Positions 1-6,839 of a DNA stretch of 12,918 bases are shown here, piece after piece; the stretch's first letter is position 1, and the number at the start of each line of letters is the position of its first letter. A program made the translations under genes and the position numbers. The stretch lies in NCBI GenBank assembly GCA_964492495.1, contig CAZBKJ010000033.1, positions 1 to 12,918 of the forward strand, given 5' to 3'. The DNA is from CAZBKJ01 sp964492495 (lineage in GTDB: Bacteria; Patescibacteriota; Microgenomatia; UBA1400; UBA12028). The notes below the pieces were generated by a model, which searched no databases, had not been told where the DNA came from, and worked only from the letters and a program-made list of their open reading frames with translations.

Positions 1-12
1 ACAACAACTCCT

Positions 13-21
13 TGCTACAAT
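13..21 (+). promoter_or_regulatory. Extended -10 promoter for the DUF2130 gene
   Basis: TG at 13-14, one base, then TACAAT at 16-21 forms an extended -10 box (five of six matches to TATAAT). Transcription would begin about seven bases later, at 28-29, which is exactly the ATG at 29. The predicted mRNA is therefore leaderless. The -35 region lies outside the window. The in-frame ATG at 20 overlaps the -10 box, so it would not be in this transcript. Confidence 0.5.
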
Positions 22-28
22 GGCACCC

Positions 29-1180
29 ATGAATCCAACAACCATTTCTTGTCCCCACTGTAAAACTCCCATTTCTCTTGACGAAGCACTGACGTCTCAG
101 ATCAGTTCGTCTGTCGAGAGCAAACTTAAGGCAGACTACCAAGCCCGACTGGAAAAGGAGACAGAACAAAACAAGGTGCTACTACTGAAACAGTTTGATG
201 AGGAAAGCACAAAAAAATTGAAAAGCTTGCAAGAAGAGCTGGAGAGTGAGAAGAAAAAAAGAGATGAGGCAGAAAAACAGGAGATCGTACTTCGCAAAAA
301 AGAACGAGAACTCGAAGAGAAGCAACGGACACTTGAGCTGCAGGTCACCAGACAAATAGATGAGGAACGCAAAAAAATCAGAGAGCAAACAGAGATCCAG
401 CTTTTGGAGCAACTTCGCCACAAAGATCTTGAAAAAGACAAAGTGATCTCGGATCTCAAGAAAAACTTGGAAGAGATGTCACGAAAAGCCAATCAAGGTT
501 CGCAGCAAACGCAAGGTGAGGTACTGGAGCTTGAGCTCGAAAAGATGCTACGTGAGACATTTCGGGATGACTTGATCGAGCCAGTCGGGAAAGGTGTCAG
601 TGGTGCTGATATCCGTCAAGTGGTACGAAGTAGTCGGGGAACCGTCTGCGGAGTGATTTTGTGGGAAACCAAACAAACGAAAAGTTGGTCAGAGGGCTGG
701 ATCGGGAAGCTAAAAACTGATCTTCGCAGTGAAAAGGCAGATATACCTATCATCGTCACAACGGCTTTTAATGAAGCGAACTGGTGTGGGATTTCTCTCA
801 AAGATGGCGTCTGGGTCTGTAACTTCAAACTCTTTATCCCACTCGCTGTATCACTGCGAAAGTCACTCCTGGACGTTGGGCGAGAAAAGGCGATGGTACA
901 AAACCGAGGAGAGAAAGCGGATCTTATCTACAACTACGTCACGTCGCCTGCGTTTCGCCAACAGATGGAAGCGATTGCGGATGTGTACCTGGAGACCCGA
1001 CAGCAAATTGACCGAGAACGAGCCGCAATGGAGAAAATCTGGAAAGTGCGTGAAGCACAGTCACAGCGAATCTATATGGGACTTGGCAATATCTATGGAA
1101 ATATTCAAGGATTGGCAGGGGCAGCGGTAGTTCCGGAACTGCGAGGCTTGGAATTGTTATCAGAACAAACAGAAACCTGA
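29..1180 (+). CDS. DUF2130 domain protein (coiled coil plus nuclease-like fold)
   Basis: A 383-residue protein of the DUF2130 family. The N-terminus carries one CxxC (C8, C11), a half zinc-knuckle typical of the family. A long, highly charged coiled coil follows at about residues 25-155. The C-terminal domain has the family pattern: a GADI aspartate (D194), then WETK (E213, K215), then a conserved W-x5-W-x2-KLK-like stretch. D...ExK is the arrangement of PD-(D/E)xK nuclease folds, so DNA processing or binding is a reasonable guess, but the cellular role of the family is not known to me. ATG 29 is preferred over ATG 20 because the -10 box at 16-21 overlaps ATG 20 and places the 5' end at about 29. 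No SD is present. The gene converges on the minus-strand gene ending at 1193, with 12 bases between stops. Confidence 0.85.
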   Translation: MNPTTISCPHCKTPISLDEALTSQISSSVESKLKADYQARLEKETEQNKVLLLKQFDEESTKKLKSLQEELESEKKKRDEAEKQEIVLRKKERELEEKQRTLELQVTRQIDEERKKIREQTEIQLLEQLRHKDLEKDKVISDLKKNLEEMSRKANQGSQQTQGEVLELELEKMLRETFRDDLIEPVGKGVSGADIRQVVRSSRGTVCGVILWETKQTKSWSEGWIGKLKTDLRSEKADIPIIVTTAFNEANWCGISLKDGVWVCNFKLFIPLAVSLRKSLLDVGREKAMVQNRGEKADLIYNYVTSPAFRQQMEAIADVYLETRQQIDRERAAMEKIWKVREAQSQRIYMGLGNIYGNIQGLAGAAVVPELRGLELLSEQTET

Positions 1181-1192
1181 GTATACAAAAAA

Positions 1193-1411
1193 TTATTCTC
1201 TCTTTGAAGTTAATCTGAAGCCAGAATCTTTTTTTTCGATATAGCGTTGTTCACGCAAATTCCAGAGAATCGAACCTACGACATATTTTGAAAATCGTTC
1301 TTGAGGAAGTAAAGCTAGCAACTCATCTAAACTAAATACTCGCTGTTCATTCTGAGAAAATATTTTTCGCACACTTTCTATTTTCTTTTCGTCAATCTCC
1401 ACTAATGCCAT
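1193..1411 (-). CDS. Small winged-helix-like protein
   Basis: A 72-residue protein, second gene of a minus-strand pair, beginning 20 bases after the stop of the propeller-like gene. The start at 1411 is supported by an AGGAGG-type SD just upstream, although the spacing is tight (about 3 nt). The layout is helix (residues 8-18), helix beginning VFSLDELL, then a helix with VVGSILWNLREQ followed by a short hairpin-like YIEKKDSGFRLT. That resembles a winged helix-turn-helix, so DNA binding is plausible but unproven. No specific family is recognised. The short distance suggests co-transcription and translation linked to the upstream gene. Confidence 0.65.
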   Translation of the reverse strand: MALVEIDEKKIESVRKIFSQNEQRVFSLDELLALLPQERFSKYVVGSILWNLREQRYIEKKDSGFRLTSKRE

Positions 1412-1431
1412 ATCCCTCCTCAAGTTTCACT

Positions 1432-2537
1432 CTAGTAAGGCCGTATCCTAGCATACGTTCCCTTTGTCAGAGCATACGGTTTTTCTTTCAAATCCAGTTT
1501 TGTCACGTAAATGGTATCTCCAGAGCGAAATGTCGCCCAGGTGTTATCTGATGAAACAGAGACATCGTCGACATTTTCCATCCTCGTTTCTTTGGTGATG
1601 CGAGCCTTGAGTGCACCCAGAGGATCTCGAAGGGAATCCGCAAATGGAAAGCGCTTGAGGGTTTCTGCTTTTTCTGGGGTAAAGACTCCGGTAAAGCTTA
1701 AAGATCCATATTGTCCGCTGACTCCCGATCTTCTGTAGACAAACACACTCTTGGTATCGTAGGTATCAAGTAGTTCATACTGCATGGTTTTTGTTTCTTT
1801 GGCAAACGACACCATTTGTGATGACGCCTCATCAAACCCGATTGAGACCACGGTATANNNNNNNNNNCCACTAAACACTTGGTGATGAAAAACTCGCCTG
1901 AAACCCAGACTCCTTTCCCAAGACACCTGGTATGGATACCTAATTCTTTTCCTGTCAGGACATCAAAAAACTGCACATACTCTTCGTTGGAAGTTGAGTC
2001 TTTTCGACCTACTGAAAGAATAGAGTTCTCCTGTGAAATGCTCATAGCCGGCGTTTCCCCAGATGCAAGCGGCTCTTTGAGAGTTGATGACGAGACAAAG
2101 AGACCAGTATCGAACTCAGTTGTCACACTATTCTTGTTGTCAGAGAACAAAATAAGATACTTTCCATCTCGAGACCAAAAAGGCGGCACAGTTGGAAGTC
2201 GCTGTTCGCTCTCGCCTGCGATTGGCACAACCTGATCGATTGTTCTGCCTGGAAGTTTGAGTTCTTGTAAGAGATCTCCTTCAAAAAAGAGCACCGTCCC
2301 ATAGAGTCCATCAACAAAAGTCCCTGTGAGTGGATTGGGTGTGGGAGTGGGTGCTACTGCTATAGGCTGTAATGCAGTGGTTCTTGGAAATCGCTGTATA
2401 TAGAGAAGGTACCCTACAATACACAGCAAGATTAGCGAAAGAACGATGATCATTCGCTTCATCCAAGTGGGTTTGCGTGAAAAAGACGGCGTGCGTTGTG
2501 CATCCGAAAACTGATTTTCCTCGATCTGGGGAACCAT
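1432..2537 (-). CDS. Membrane-anchored propeller-like protein (contains assembly gap)
   Basis: The protein begins with a short cytoplasmic segment, one transmembrane helix (about residues 28-47), then a Pro/Thr linker (about 63-69) and a large extracytoplasmic part. FWSRDGKYLILFS at about residues 120-132 and a similar VSSDNTWATFRSGDTIYV motif near the C-terminus resemble blades of TolB/PD40-type beta-propellers. The function is unknown. Ten Ns at 1858-1867 interrupt the gene. The reading frame before the gap and the frame after it (ending at the TAG at 1432) differ, so the true gap is not ten bases and the total length is unknown. I read this as one gene across a scaffold gap rather than a frameshifted pseudogene, since both halves have coherent composition. 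ATG 2537 is chosen because a promoter ends six bases upstream of it. Its -10 faces away from the argS leader promoter. Confidence 0.7.
1858..1867. other. Assembly gap (10 N)
   Basis: This is a run of ten Ns inside the minus-strand propeller-like gene. The coding frames on the two sides are incompatible with a ten-base gap, so the run is a fixed-length placeholder. Confidence 0.99.
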
Positions 2538-2543
2538 ATCTAT

Positions 2544-2572
2544 AGTATGAAGCCAAACACATGCCCATACAA
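2544..2572 (-). promoter_or_regulatory. Promoter for the propeller-like gene
   Basis: On the minus strand, TTGTAT (2572-2567) is followed by a 17-bp spacer and CATACT (2549-2544). The -10 ends six bases before the ATG at 2537, so transcription would start at or next to the A of the ATG and give a leaderless mRNA. No SD is present. The hexamers are imperfect (3/6 and 4/6), but the spacing matches the other leaderless-type starts in the window. Confidence 0.4.
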
Positions 2573-2597
2573 GTGAGAGACTCGTCTGTTTGACCCA

Positions 2598-2606
2598 TGA
2601 TATAAT
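2598..2606 (+). promoter_or_regulatory. Extended -10 promoter of the T-box/argS transcript
   Basis: TG at 2598-2599, one base, then a perfect TATAAT at 2601-2606. No good -35 is visible, which fits an extended -10 promoter. The predicted start is near 2613, directly before the 5' strand of the first leader helix. Confidence 0.65.
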
Positions 2607-2612
2607 AGAGGC

Positions 2613-2792
2613 TTCCCGGAAAAGACAAGAAGTCGCGATTCTTGAACGATTCGAAACAGAAATCAACGGGATCGACACGAAAAGAAGGCTGTATACCAAA
2701 TGTATACAGTAAATGAGGGTGGTACCACGGTTTTTTTACAAATCGTCCCTTTTTAATCATGTATTGTATAGTTGATTAAGAGGGATTTTTTT
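2613..2792 (+). promoter_or_regulatory. T-box riboswitch in the argS leader
   Basis: This is a transcriptional T-box. Seen directly: a perfect 8-bp stem III, CTGTATAC (2689-2696) with GTATACAG (2702-2709) and loop CAAAT. It is followed by the T-box motif AGGGTGGTACCACG (2716-2729), which matches the consensus AGGGUGGNACCGCG except for one base. AGGG (2716-2719) pairs with CCCT (2747-2750) and ACG (2727-2729) pairs with CGT (2744-2746). This leaves the 7-nt bulge TGGTACC, whose TGGT (2720-2723) would pair with the tRNA acceptor end ACCA. The competing terminator uses the same TCCCT. Stem I is short: TCCCG (2614-2618) with CGGGA (2667-2671), enclosing a CAAGAA/TTCTTG hairpin (2626-2644). The specifier codon is not resolved. 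AGA at 2658-2660 is one candidate, but several Arg codons occur there. Specificity for tRNA-Arg is inferred from the adjacent argS. Confidence 0.87.
2746..2792 (+). terminator. T-box-controlled intrinsic terminator before argS
   Basis: TCCCTTTTTAATC (2746-2758) pairs with GATTAAGAGGGA (2774-2785), giving 12 pairs with one G-U and one bulged T. Seven Ts follow at 2786-2792. The 5' arm contains the TCCCT needed for the antiterminator, so the two structures exclude each other. Confidence 0.85.
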
Positions 2793-2807
2793 ATTTAAAA
2801 AAACACT

Positions 2808-4583
2808 ATGGACATCACCACACAACTTCATACCCCCATTCAAACTGCACTCACTACTCTTGGTCTCCCAATTCAAGAATCAATTCTCATCGAAGAATGT
2901 GCGAATGCGCAGTTTGGTGACTACACGACAAACATCGCCATGCAGATTTTTCCGAACATGGACAAAACACTTTGGAACTCTCCTCGGGCGTTGGCAGAAA
3001 AAATTGTGGATCAGTTACAATCTCTGATACCTGAAACCTTGCCTCTTGTCGCTAGTATTTCCGTTGCCGGCCCTGGTTTTATCAATTTCACGCTCAACTC
3101 CACAGTTTTCACGAACAAAATTGAACATTTCACGGAAAATTCCTTCCATTTTGATACAAAATTGCGAGTGGACACCGCGGTGGTGGAGTACTCATCTCCA
3201 AATATTGCCAAGCCATTTACCGTCGGACATCTGCGCTCAACGATCATTGGGGACGCAGTCTCAAATTTGCTTGAAACCGTAGGGATTGACGTCAAACGTG
3301 ATAATCACTTAGGCGACTGGGGTACGCAGTTTGGAAAACTGATCGTCGCTATCAAAACCTTAGGACTGGGGAGTGAAGAGAAAAACATTGCCCTGATCTC
3401 TGGTGCCGATCAACCGGTCAAAGAACTCGTCAAGCTCTATGTGGAGTTTCATGACAAAGCTGAAAACGATCCCACTCTTGAGGAAAAAGGAAGAGAATGG
3501 TTTACCAAGCTGGAGAATGGTGATCAAGAAGCCCGAAAACTGTGGCAACAGTGCATCGACTGGTCGTGGCAAGAGTTTGATCGAATCTACCAAGAACTCG
3601 GGGTAACATTCACAGAAAATGGTGGAAGAGGCTACGGAGAGTCATACTTTGAGGATAAGATGGCCGAGGTCGTAACAGAGCTGAAAGCCTCGGGTTTTCT
3701 CAAGGAAGGAAAAGAAGGCGCACAGCTATTCTTCTTTCCTGACGATAGTCTCCCGCCACTGATGATTTTGAAGAAAGACGGCTCGACGTTGTATGCCACC
3801 AGAGACCTCGCTACAGACAAGTTCCGCCTCAAGACGTATGGGAAAAACACCCTTATTATCAACGAGGTTGGAGCAGAACAAGAACTGTACTTTCGCCAAA
3901 TCTACAAAATAGAGGAGCTACTCGGCTGGTTTTCGCCTCANNNNNNNNNNCTTCGTGTTCATCTGCAACATGGTCTGTTTCGCTTCAAAGACGGCAAAAT
4001 GAGTACCAGGAAGGGCAATGTGATATGGCTACAGGACGTGATCGAGGAGGCAAAAGTCCGTGCAAAAGCACTTTCAGACAAAAAACTGGGTGAAAATGAC
4101 CTATCAACTGATAGCGTGGCTATCGGCGCCCTCAAGTGGAACGACCTCAAACGAAGCGCGCATCTTGATGTGACCTTTGATTGGGACGAAATGCTCTCGA
4201 TGGAAGGCAATTCTGGCCCCTACCTGCAATACACCACAGTTCGCTGCAAAAGTGTCTTACAAAAGGTGAATGCAGAGGAACACAAAAAGGCTGAGAATAC
4301 AGACTTCGTAGAGTGGGTGTTCAATCCATCCGAGCGAACACTTGCTCGCACGCTTTTATACTTTGAGCAAGCCGTCAGCAGCAGTGCAACTGCCTACGCC
4401 CCACACGTTTTATGTACGTACCTTTTTTCGCTCGCAAAGGCGTATAATTCGTTCTATACCAACAGCAAGATTGTGGGGTCAGGAAGCGAAGAACTAAAGC
4501 GCGTGATGCTGACAAAAGCCACCGCAACAGTGCTTGAAAAAGGCTTGGGAATTCTCGGAATCAAGATTCCAAAGACGATGTAA
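2808..4583 (+). CDS. argS: Arginyl-tRNA synthetase
   Basis: ArgRS charges tRNA-Arg with arginine in the cytosol. It is a class I synthetase, about 590 residues as written, the usual size for bacteria. In order: the ArgRS N-terminal additional domain (residues 1-110, with AQFGDYTTN), the catalytic Rossmann domain with SSPNIAKPFTVGHLRSTIIG (TVGH at 138-141 is the HIGH element, with Thr for the first His), KMSTRKG at 397-403 (the KMSKS element), and a helical DALR anticodon-binding domain from about 470 to the C-terminal KTM. ATG 2808 is the only sensible start and has no SD within range. Expression should be set by the T-box terminator 16 bases upstream. Ten Ns interrupt the gene at 3941-3950 without breaking the frame. 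A downstream promoter shared with pyk was not found. Confidence 0.95.
   Translation: MDITTQLHTPIQTALTTLGLPIQESILIEECANAQFGDYTTNIAMQIFPNMDKTLWNSPRALAEKIVDQLQSLIPETLPLVASISVAGPGFINFTLNSTVFTNKIEHFTENSFHFDTKLRVDTAVVEYSSPNIAKPFTVGHLRSTIIGDAVSNLLETVGIDVKRDNHLGDWGTQFGKLIVAIKTLGLGSEEKNIALISGADQPVKELVKLYVEFHDKAENDPTLEEKGREWFTKLENGDQEARKLWQQCIDWSWQEFDRIYQELGVTFTENGGRGYGESYFEDKMAEVVTELKASGFLKEGKEGAQLFFFPDDSLPPLMILKKDGSTLYATRDLATDKFRLKTYGKNTLIINEVGAEQELYFRQIYKIEELLGWFSPXXXXLRVHLQHGLFRFKDGKMSTRKGNVIWLQDVIEEAKVRAKALSDKKLGENDLSTDSVAIGALKWNDLKRSAHLDVTFDWDEMLSMEGNSGPYLQYTTVRCKSVLQKVNAEEHKKAENTDFVEWVFNPSERTLARTLLYFEQAVSSSATAYAPHVLCTYLFSLAKAYNSFYTNSKIVGSGSEELKRVMLTKATATVLEKGLGILGIKIPKTM
3941..3950. other. Assembly gap (10 N) in argS
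   Basis: Ten Ns sit between WFSP and LRVHLQHGLFRF of ArgRS. The frame is kept. A real gap of a single base would also keep the frame and give P-(Q/H)-L-R-V-H, close to the spacing I recall for this family, so the protein may really be three residues shorter. Confidence 0.99.
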
Positions 4584-4835
4584 ATACGAAGAGAAAGAAT
4601 CATACTGGATCAGAGGGTGTCAAAATAAGTATAGGACGCAACATGCCAGTTTTAGCACTCTTGAATTTTGATTGCTACCCGAACAAAAGTGAAAAAAGGA
4701 TTGATATTTCTTTCTTTTTTTAATAGCAAGTGGGAAAATGGAAACCGAAGGAAAAAATTCGAAGAGAAATTATTCTAGGACGTAAAAGTATTCATAAAGT
4801 GTAGAAAGGTGGTCAAAAAAAGACCCAAAAAACGT
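4584..4835 (+). other. argS-pyk intergenic region, no clear promoter
   Basis: The stretch is A-rich. A weak AAAAAAG (4692-4698) / CTTTTTT (4714-4720) stem with a T-run could act as a poor terminator. TATTCT at 4771-4776 is a possible but unsupported -10. AGAAAGGTGG (4804-4812) resembles an SD but lies 23 nt before the preferred pyk ATG. A small GGTC/GACC hairpin (4811-4814 with 4822-4825) lies between them. No RNA gene is recognised. Confidence 0.4.
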
Positions 4836-5873
4836 ATGAAAAAAACAAAAATTGTCGCAACGATTGGACCTGTCAGTGACAGTGAAGAAATGATTGAAAA
4901 ACTGATCAACGCCGGTGTCAACATTTTTCGCTTTAACATGAAGCATGCCGACAAATCCTGGCACGACGAACGTATCAAAAAGGTACGTGATGTGTGTGCT
5001 CAAAAGGGTTTGGACGTGGGAATCTTGATTGATTTGCAGGGGCCTGAAATCCGACTTGAAACCGTTGAGAAAAAAGAAGTTGGATTGAAGCTTGGAGACT
5101 CAATCAAGTTTAGTTTGGAACCGCTAAGTGAGCCTCATATTTTGATCCCCACAGAGCAGTTTTTTAAGCCGCTTTCAGTTGGCCAAACCATTTTGATTGA
5201 TGATGGAGCAATTGAACTTGAGATCACAGAAACGAACCCAACCTCACTTACTGCTGTTGCAAAGCAAAACTGTGTGATCAAACATCGAAAAAGCCTCAAT
5301 GTCCCAGGGGTGACCTTTGATCTTCCATCGATGACAGCAGATGACTATGCCAAGATCGAGATGAGTAATATGGCGATGGTTGATTATGTTGCACTCTCCT
5401 TTACCAGATCAAAAGAAGACGTTCTTCATCTTCGCCAAGAGCTTGATTCTCGAGGAAGTAAGGCAAAAATCTGTTCAAAGATTGAAAACCAAGCAGCGCT
5501 TGACCATCTCGAAGAGATCATCGATGCATCTGATGTGCTGATGGTTGCCAGAGGTGACTTGGCTGTAGAGATTCCATTTGAACATCTCGCATTTGAGCAA
5601 AAGCGCATGATTACGCTGTGTAACAAAGCAGGGAAACCAGTCATCACCGCAACCCAGATGCTTCACTCTATGGTGCATAACGCCAGACCTACTCGAGCTG
5701 AGATCTGTGATGTTGCCAACGCTGTCTATGATGGAACCGATGCAACGATGCTTTCAGAAGAAACTGCTGGAGGAGACAATCCACTCAAAGTGGTTGAAAC
5801 CATGGCAAAGATTCTTGAATATACCGAAGGAGTGGTTCCAAAACTCTCAAGCACTGTCTGGAATGTCCGATAA
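4836..5873 (+). CDS. pyk: Pyruvate kinase, lacking the C-terminal domain
   Basis: Pyruvate kinase transfers phosphate from phosphoenolpyruvate to ADP, the last ATP-forming step of glycolysis. This version has 345 residues against roughly 470 for typical bacterial enzymes. The A domain barrel and inserted B domain (about 72-155) are present, but the C-terminal allosteric domain is absent. Catalytic features seen: TKIVATIGP (4-12), R32 and N34, D66, K215 and E217 (SKIEN), D241 (VARGDLAVEIP), T273 (TATQM) and RPTRAEICDVANAV (284-297). Two K+-site positions differ: the NxS serine is Lys (K36, in FNMKH), and the Thr after D66 is Leu. ATG 4836 is preferred because family members begin at (M)xxTKIV. 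A GTG at 4809 would add nine basic residues. The gene converges on the minus-strand gene at 5940. Confidence 0.93.
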   Translation: MKKTKIVATIGPVSDSEEMIEKLINAGVNIFRFNMKHADKSWHDERIKKVRDVCAQKGLDVGILIDLQGPEIRLETVEKKEVGLKLGDSIKFSLEPLSEPHILIPTEQFFKPLSVGQTILIDDGAIELEITETNPTSLTAVAKQNCVIKHRKSLNVPGVTFDLPSMTADDYAKIEMSNMAMVDYVALSFTRSKEDVLHLRQELDSRGSKAKICSKIENQAALDHLEEIIDASDVLMVARGDLAVEIPFEHLAFEQKRMITLCNKAGKPVITATQMLHSMVHNARPTRAEICDVANAVYDGTDATMLSEETAGGDNPLKVVETMAKILEYTEGVVPKLSSTVWNVR

Positions 5874-5882
5874 CATCGGACA
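5864..5882 (+). other. Perfect hairpin spanning the pyk stop codon
   Basis: TGTCCGAT (5864-5871), loop AAC, ATCGGACA (5875-5882): an 8-bp perfect stem with a 3-nt loop. The TAA stop (5871-5873) sits at the loop. No T-tract follows on either strand, so it is not a standard intrinsic terminator. A transcript-end-stabilising or pausing role is possible. Confidence 0.6.
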
Positions 5883-5939
5883 CAACAGCGTAAAGTAATT
5901 TACACAGAGAGAAAAGTATTCAAGGGAAGAAGCGACAAA

Positions 5940-6560
5940 CTACGCTACTTGTTTCTTGGCGCGAAGTTTGGCTTTGATGTCGATCTCGCGCTGAGATCCA
6001 TCTGGTGCATCAAAGATTTTGACACCAGTGAGATTGTAGTAGTTTAAGAGATGCGTATTGAGACTTTCCTCAAGATCCTTCATGTTTTCTTTGATCTCTT
6101 TGACTTTCATGCGCAGTTGGACACTCTCGGCAGAAGTAGAGAGCTGTTGCTTGCGATTCTTGTGCTCCTGGGAGGCGACCTTTACTTGCTCTTCCATCTG
6201 GGAAAGCTCTTGATCGTTCTCAAGGATCGATCGCATACTTTCGTTGAGCTTTTTCATGTCATCTCGCAGTTCATCGAGTTTGCCTGATTGCCTGCCGATA
6301 ATACCTTGCAAAGCCATGAGCTCTTCTGGTTTGGGGTTCTTGGATACACTCAGTGGTTCCTCGTCTTCATCGTCATCCTCATCCTCTGCACCTTCTGACT
6401 CAGCGGACTCAAGAGCTGTCGAGGAGCTCGGTTCCTCAAGCTCCAAAAGCTCTTCTCCTGGCTCAAGCTCTGTTTCTGTTGTTCCGTCCTCAAGAGCGGG
6501 CTCGACAGGGGAGATAGTTACTGGATCTATTTGGTCGTCTGTTGATTGTGTGGTTGTCAT
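5940..6560 (-). CDS. Acidic coiled-coil protein, function unknown
   Basis: A 206-residue protein in two parts. Residues 1 to about 80 are extremely acidic and rich in Ser, Thr and Pro, ending in an Asp/Glu run, and are probably disordered. From about 85 to 175 there is a long heptad-rich, charged coiled coil. The end (about 176-206) is a short NYYNLTGVKIFDAPDG segment and a basic tail KAKLRAKKQVA. There is no signal peptide or membrane helix. No family is recognised. ATG 6560 is favoured over the TTG at 6572 because the TTG overlaps the predicted -10. The gene is divergent from the 45-residue membrane protein. The repetitive acidic coding gives it base composition unlike its neighbours, but nothing suggests transfer. 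Confidence 0.8.
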   Translation of the reverse strand: MTTTQSTDDQIDPVTISPVEPALEDGTTETELEPGEELLELEEPSSSTALESAESEGAEDEDDDEDEEPLSVSKNPKPEELMALQGIIGRQSGKLDELRDDMKKLNESMRSILENDQELSQMEEQVKVASQEHKNRKQQLSTSAESVQLRMKVKEIKENMKDLEESLNTHLLNYYNLTGVKIFDAPDGSQREIDIKAKLRAKKQVA

Positions 6561-6568
6561 AGGGATCC

Positions 6569-6598
6569 ACAATACATCAGAGAAGTCATAGTTGTCTA
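6569..6598 (-). promoter_or_regulatory. Promoter of the acidic coiled-coil gene
   Basis: On the minus strand, TAGACA (6598-6593, 5/6 to the -35 consensus), 18 bp, then TATTGT (6574-6569, 4/6). The -10 ends eight bases before ATG 6560, so the 5' end would fall within 0-2 nt of the start codon. No SD is required or seen. Confidence 0.5.
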
Positions 6599-6637
6599 GA
6601 TCGTCATTGCCAGTACCGATTACTCGTTTACCTGGCG

Positions 6638-6646
6638 TGATATACT
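6638..6646 (+). promoter_or_regulatory. Extended -10 promoter of the 45-residue membrane protein
   Basis: TG (6638-6639), one base, TATACT (6641-6646), then six bases and the ATG at 6653. Transcription should begin at about 6653, predicting a leaderless mRNA. No convincing -35 is seen. Confidence 0.55.
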
Positions 6647-6652
6647 ATATTC

Positions 6653-6790
6653 ATGACAAATAAGCGTCTGTACTTGATCGTACTCTTGATTGGTCTGCTC
6701 CCAACCATTGGCGTTTTCATCTGGGGAATTCATCTTTCTCTCCAGACAAAGGCTGTCCCATTTGTCACACCCTTTAGTGAAATGAAGTAA
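6653..6790 (+). CDS. Small single-pass membrane protein (45 aa)
   Basis: A 45-residue open frame: a basic start (MTNKR), one hydrophobic helix at about residues 6-26 (LYLIVLLIGLLPTIGVFIW), then a short polar tail ending in FSEMK. Topology would be N-in by the positive-inside rule. No SD precedes it, but an extended -10 box ends six bases before the ATG, which supports leaderless expression. It ends 49 bases before trigger factor and may be co-transcribed with it, since no strong separate promoter is seen in that gap. No family is recognised. Support is the promoter geometry and coherent membrane character; size alone would not be enough. Confidence 0.55.
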   Translation: MTNKRLYLIVLLIGLLPTIGVFIWGIHLSLQTKAVPFVTPFSEMK

Positions 6791-6839
6791 TCAGTATTCC
6801 TTGTACTGTATCGTACGTAACAACAAGTAGGACGTATCT

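Noticed and set aside
136..492. Minus-strand serine/phenylalanine-rich ORFs in the DUF2130 gene
   Set aside because: They are shadows of the Glu/Lys coiled-coil coding sequence.
1432..2537. Frameshifted pseudogene
   Set aside because: The frame change coincides with the ten-N gap, so missing sequence explains it without a mutation.
2590..2595. TTGACC as the -35 of the argS promoter
   Set aside because: It is only five bases from the -10 box, so it cannot serve as a -35. The extended TG motif is the better explanation.
2311..2760. Minus-strand ORF of 149 residues over the T-box region
   Set aside because: It runs antisense through the riboswitch and overlaps the start of the propeller gene in another frame. 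It has no SD and its composition is not protein-like.
6244..6591. Plus-strand serine-rich ORF (115 residues)
   Set aside because: It is the shadow of the Asp/Glu-rich region on the minus strand, where GAX codons read backwards as TCX serines.
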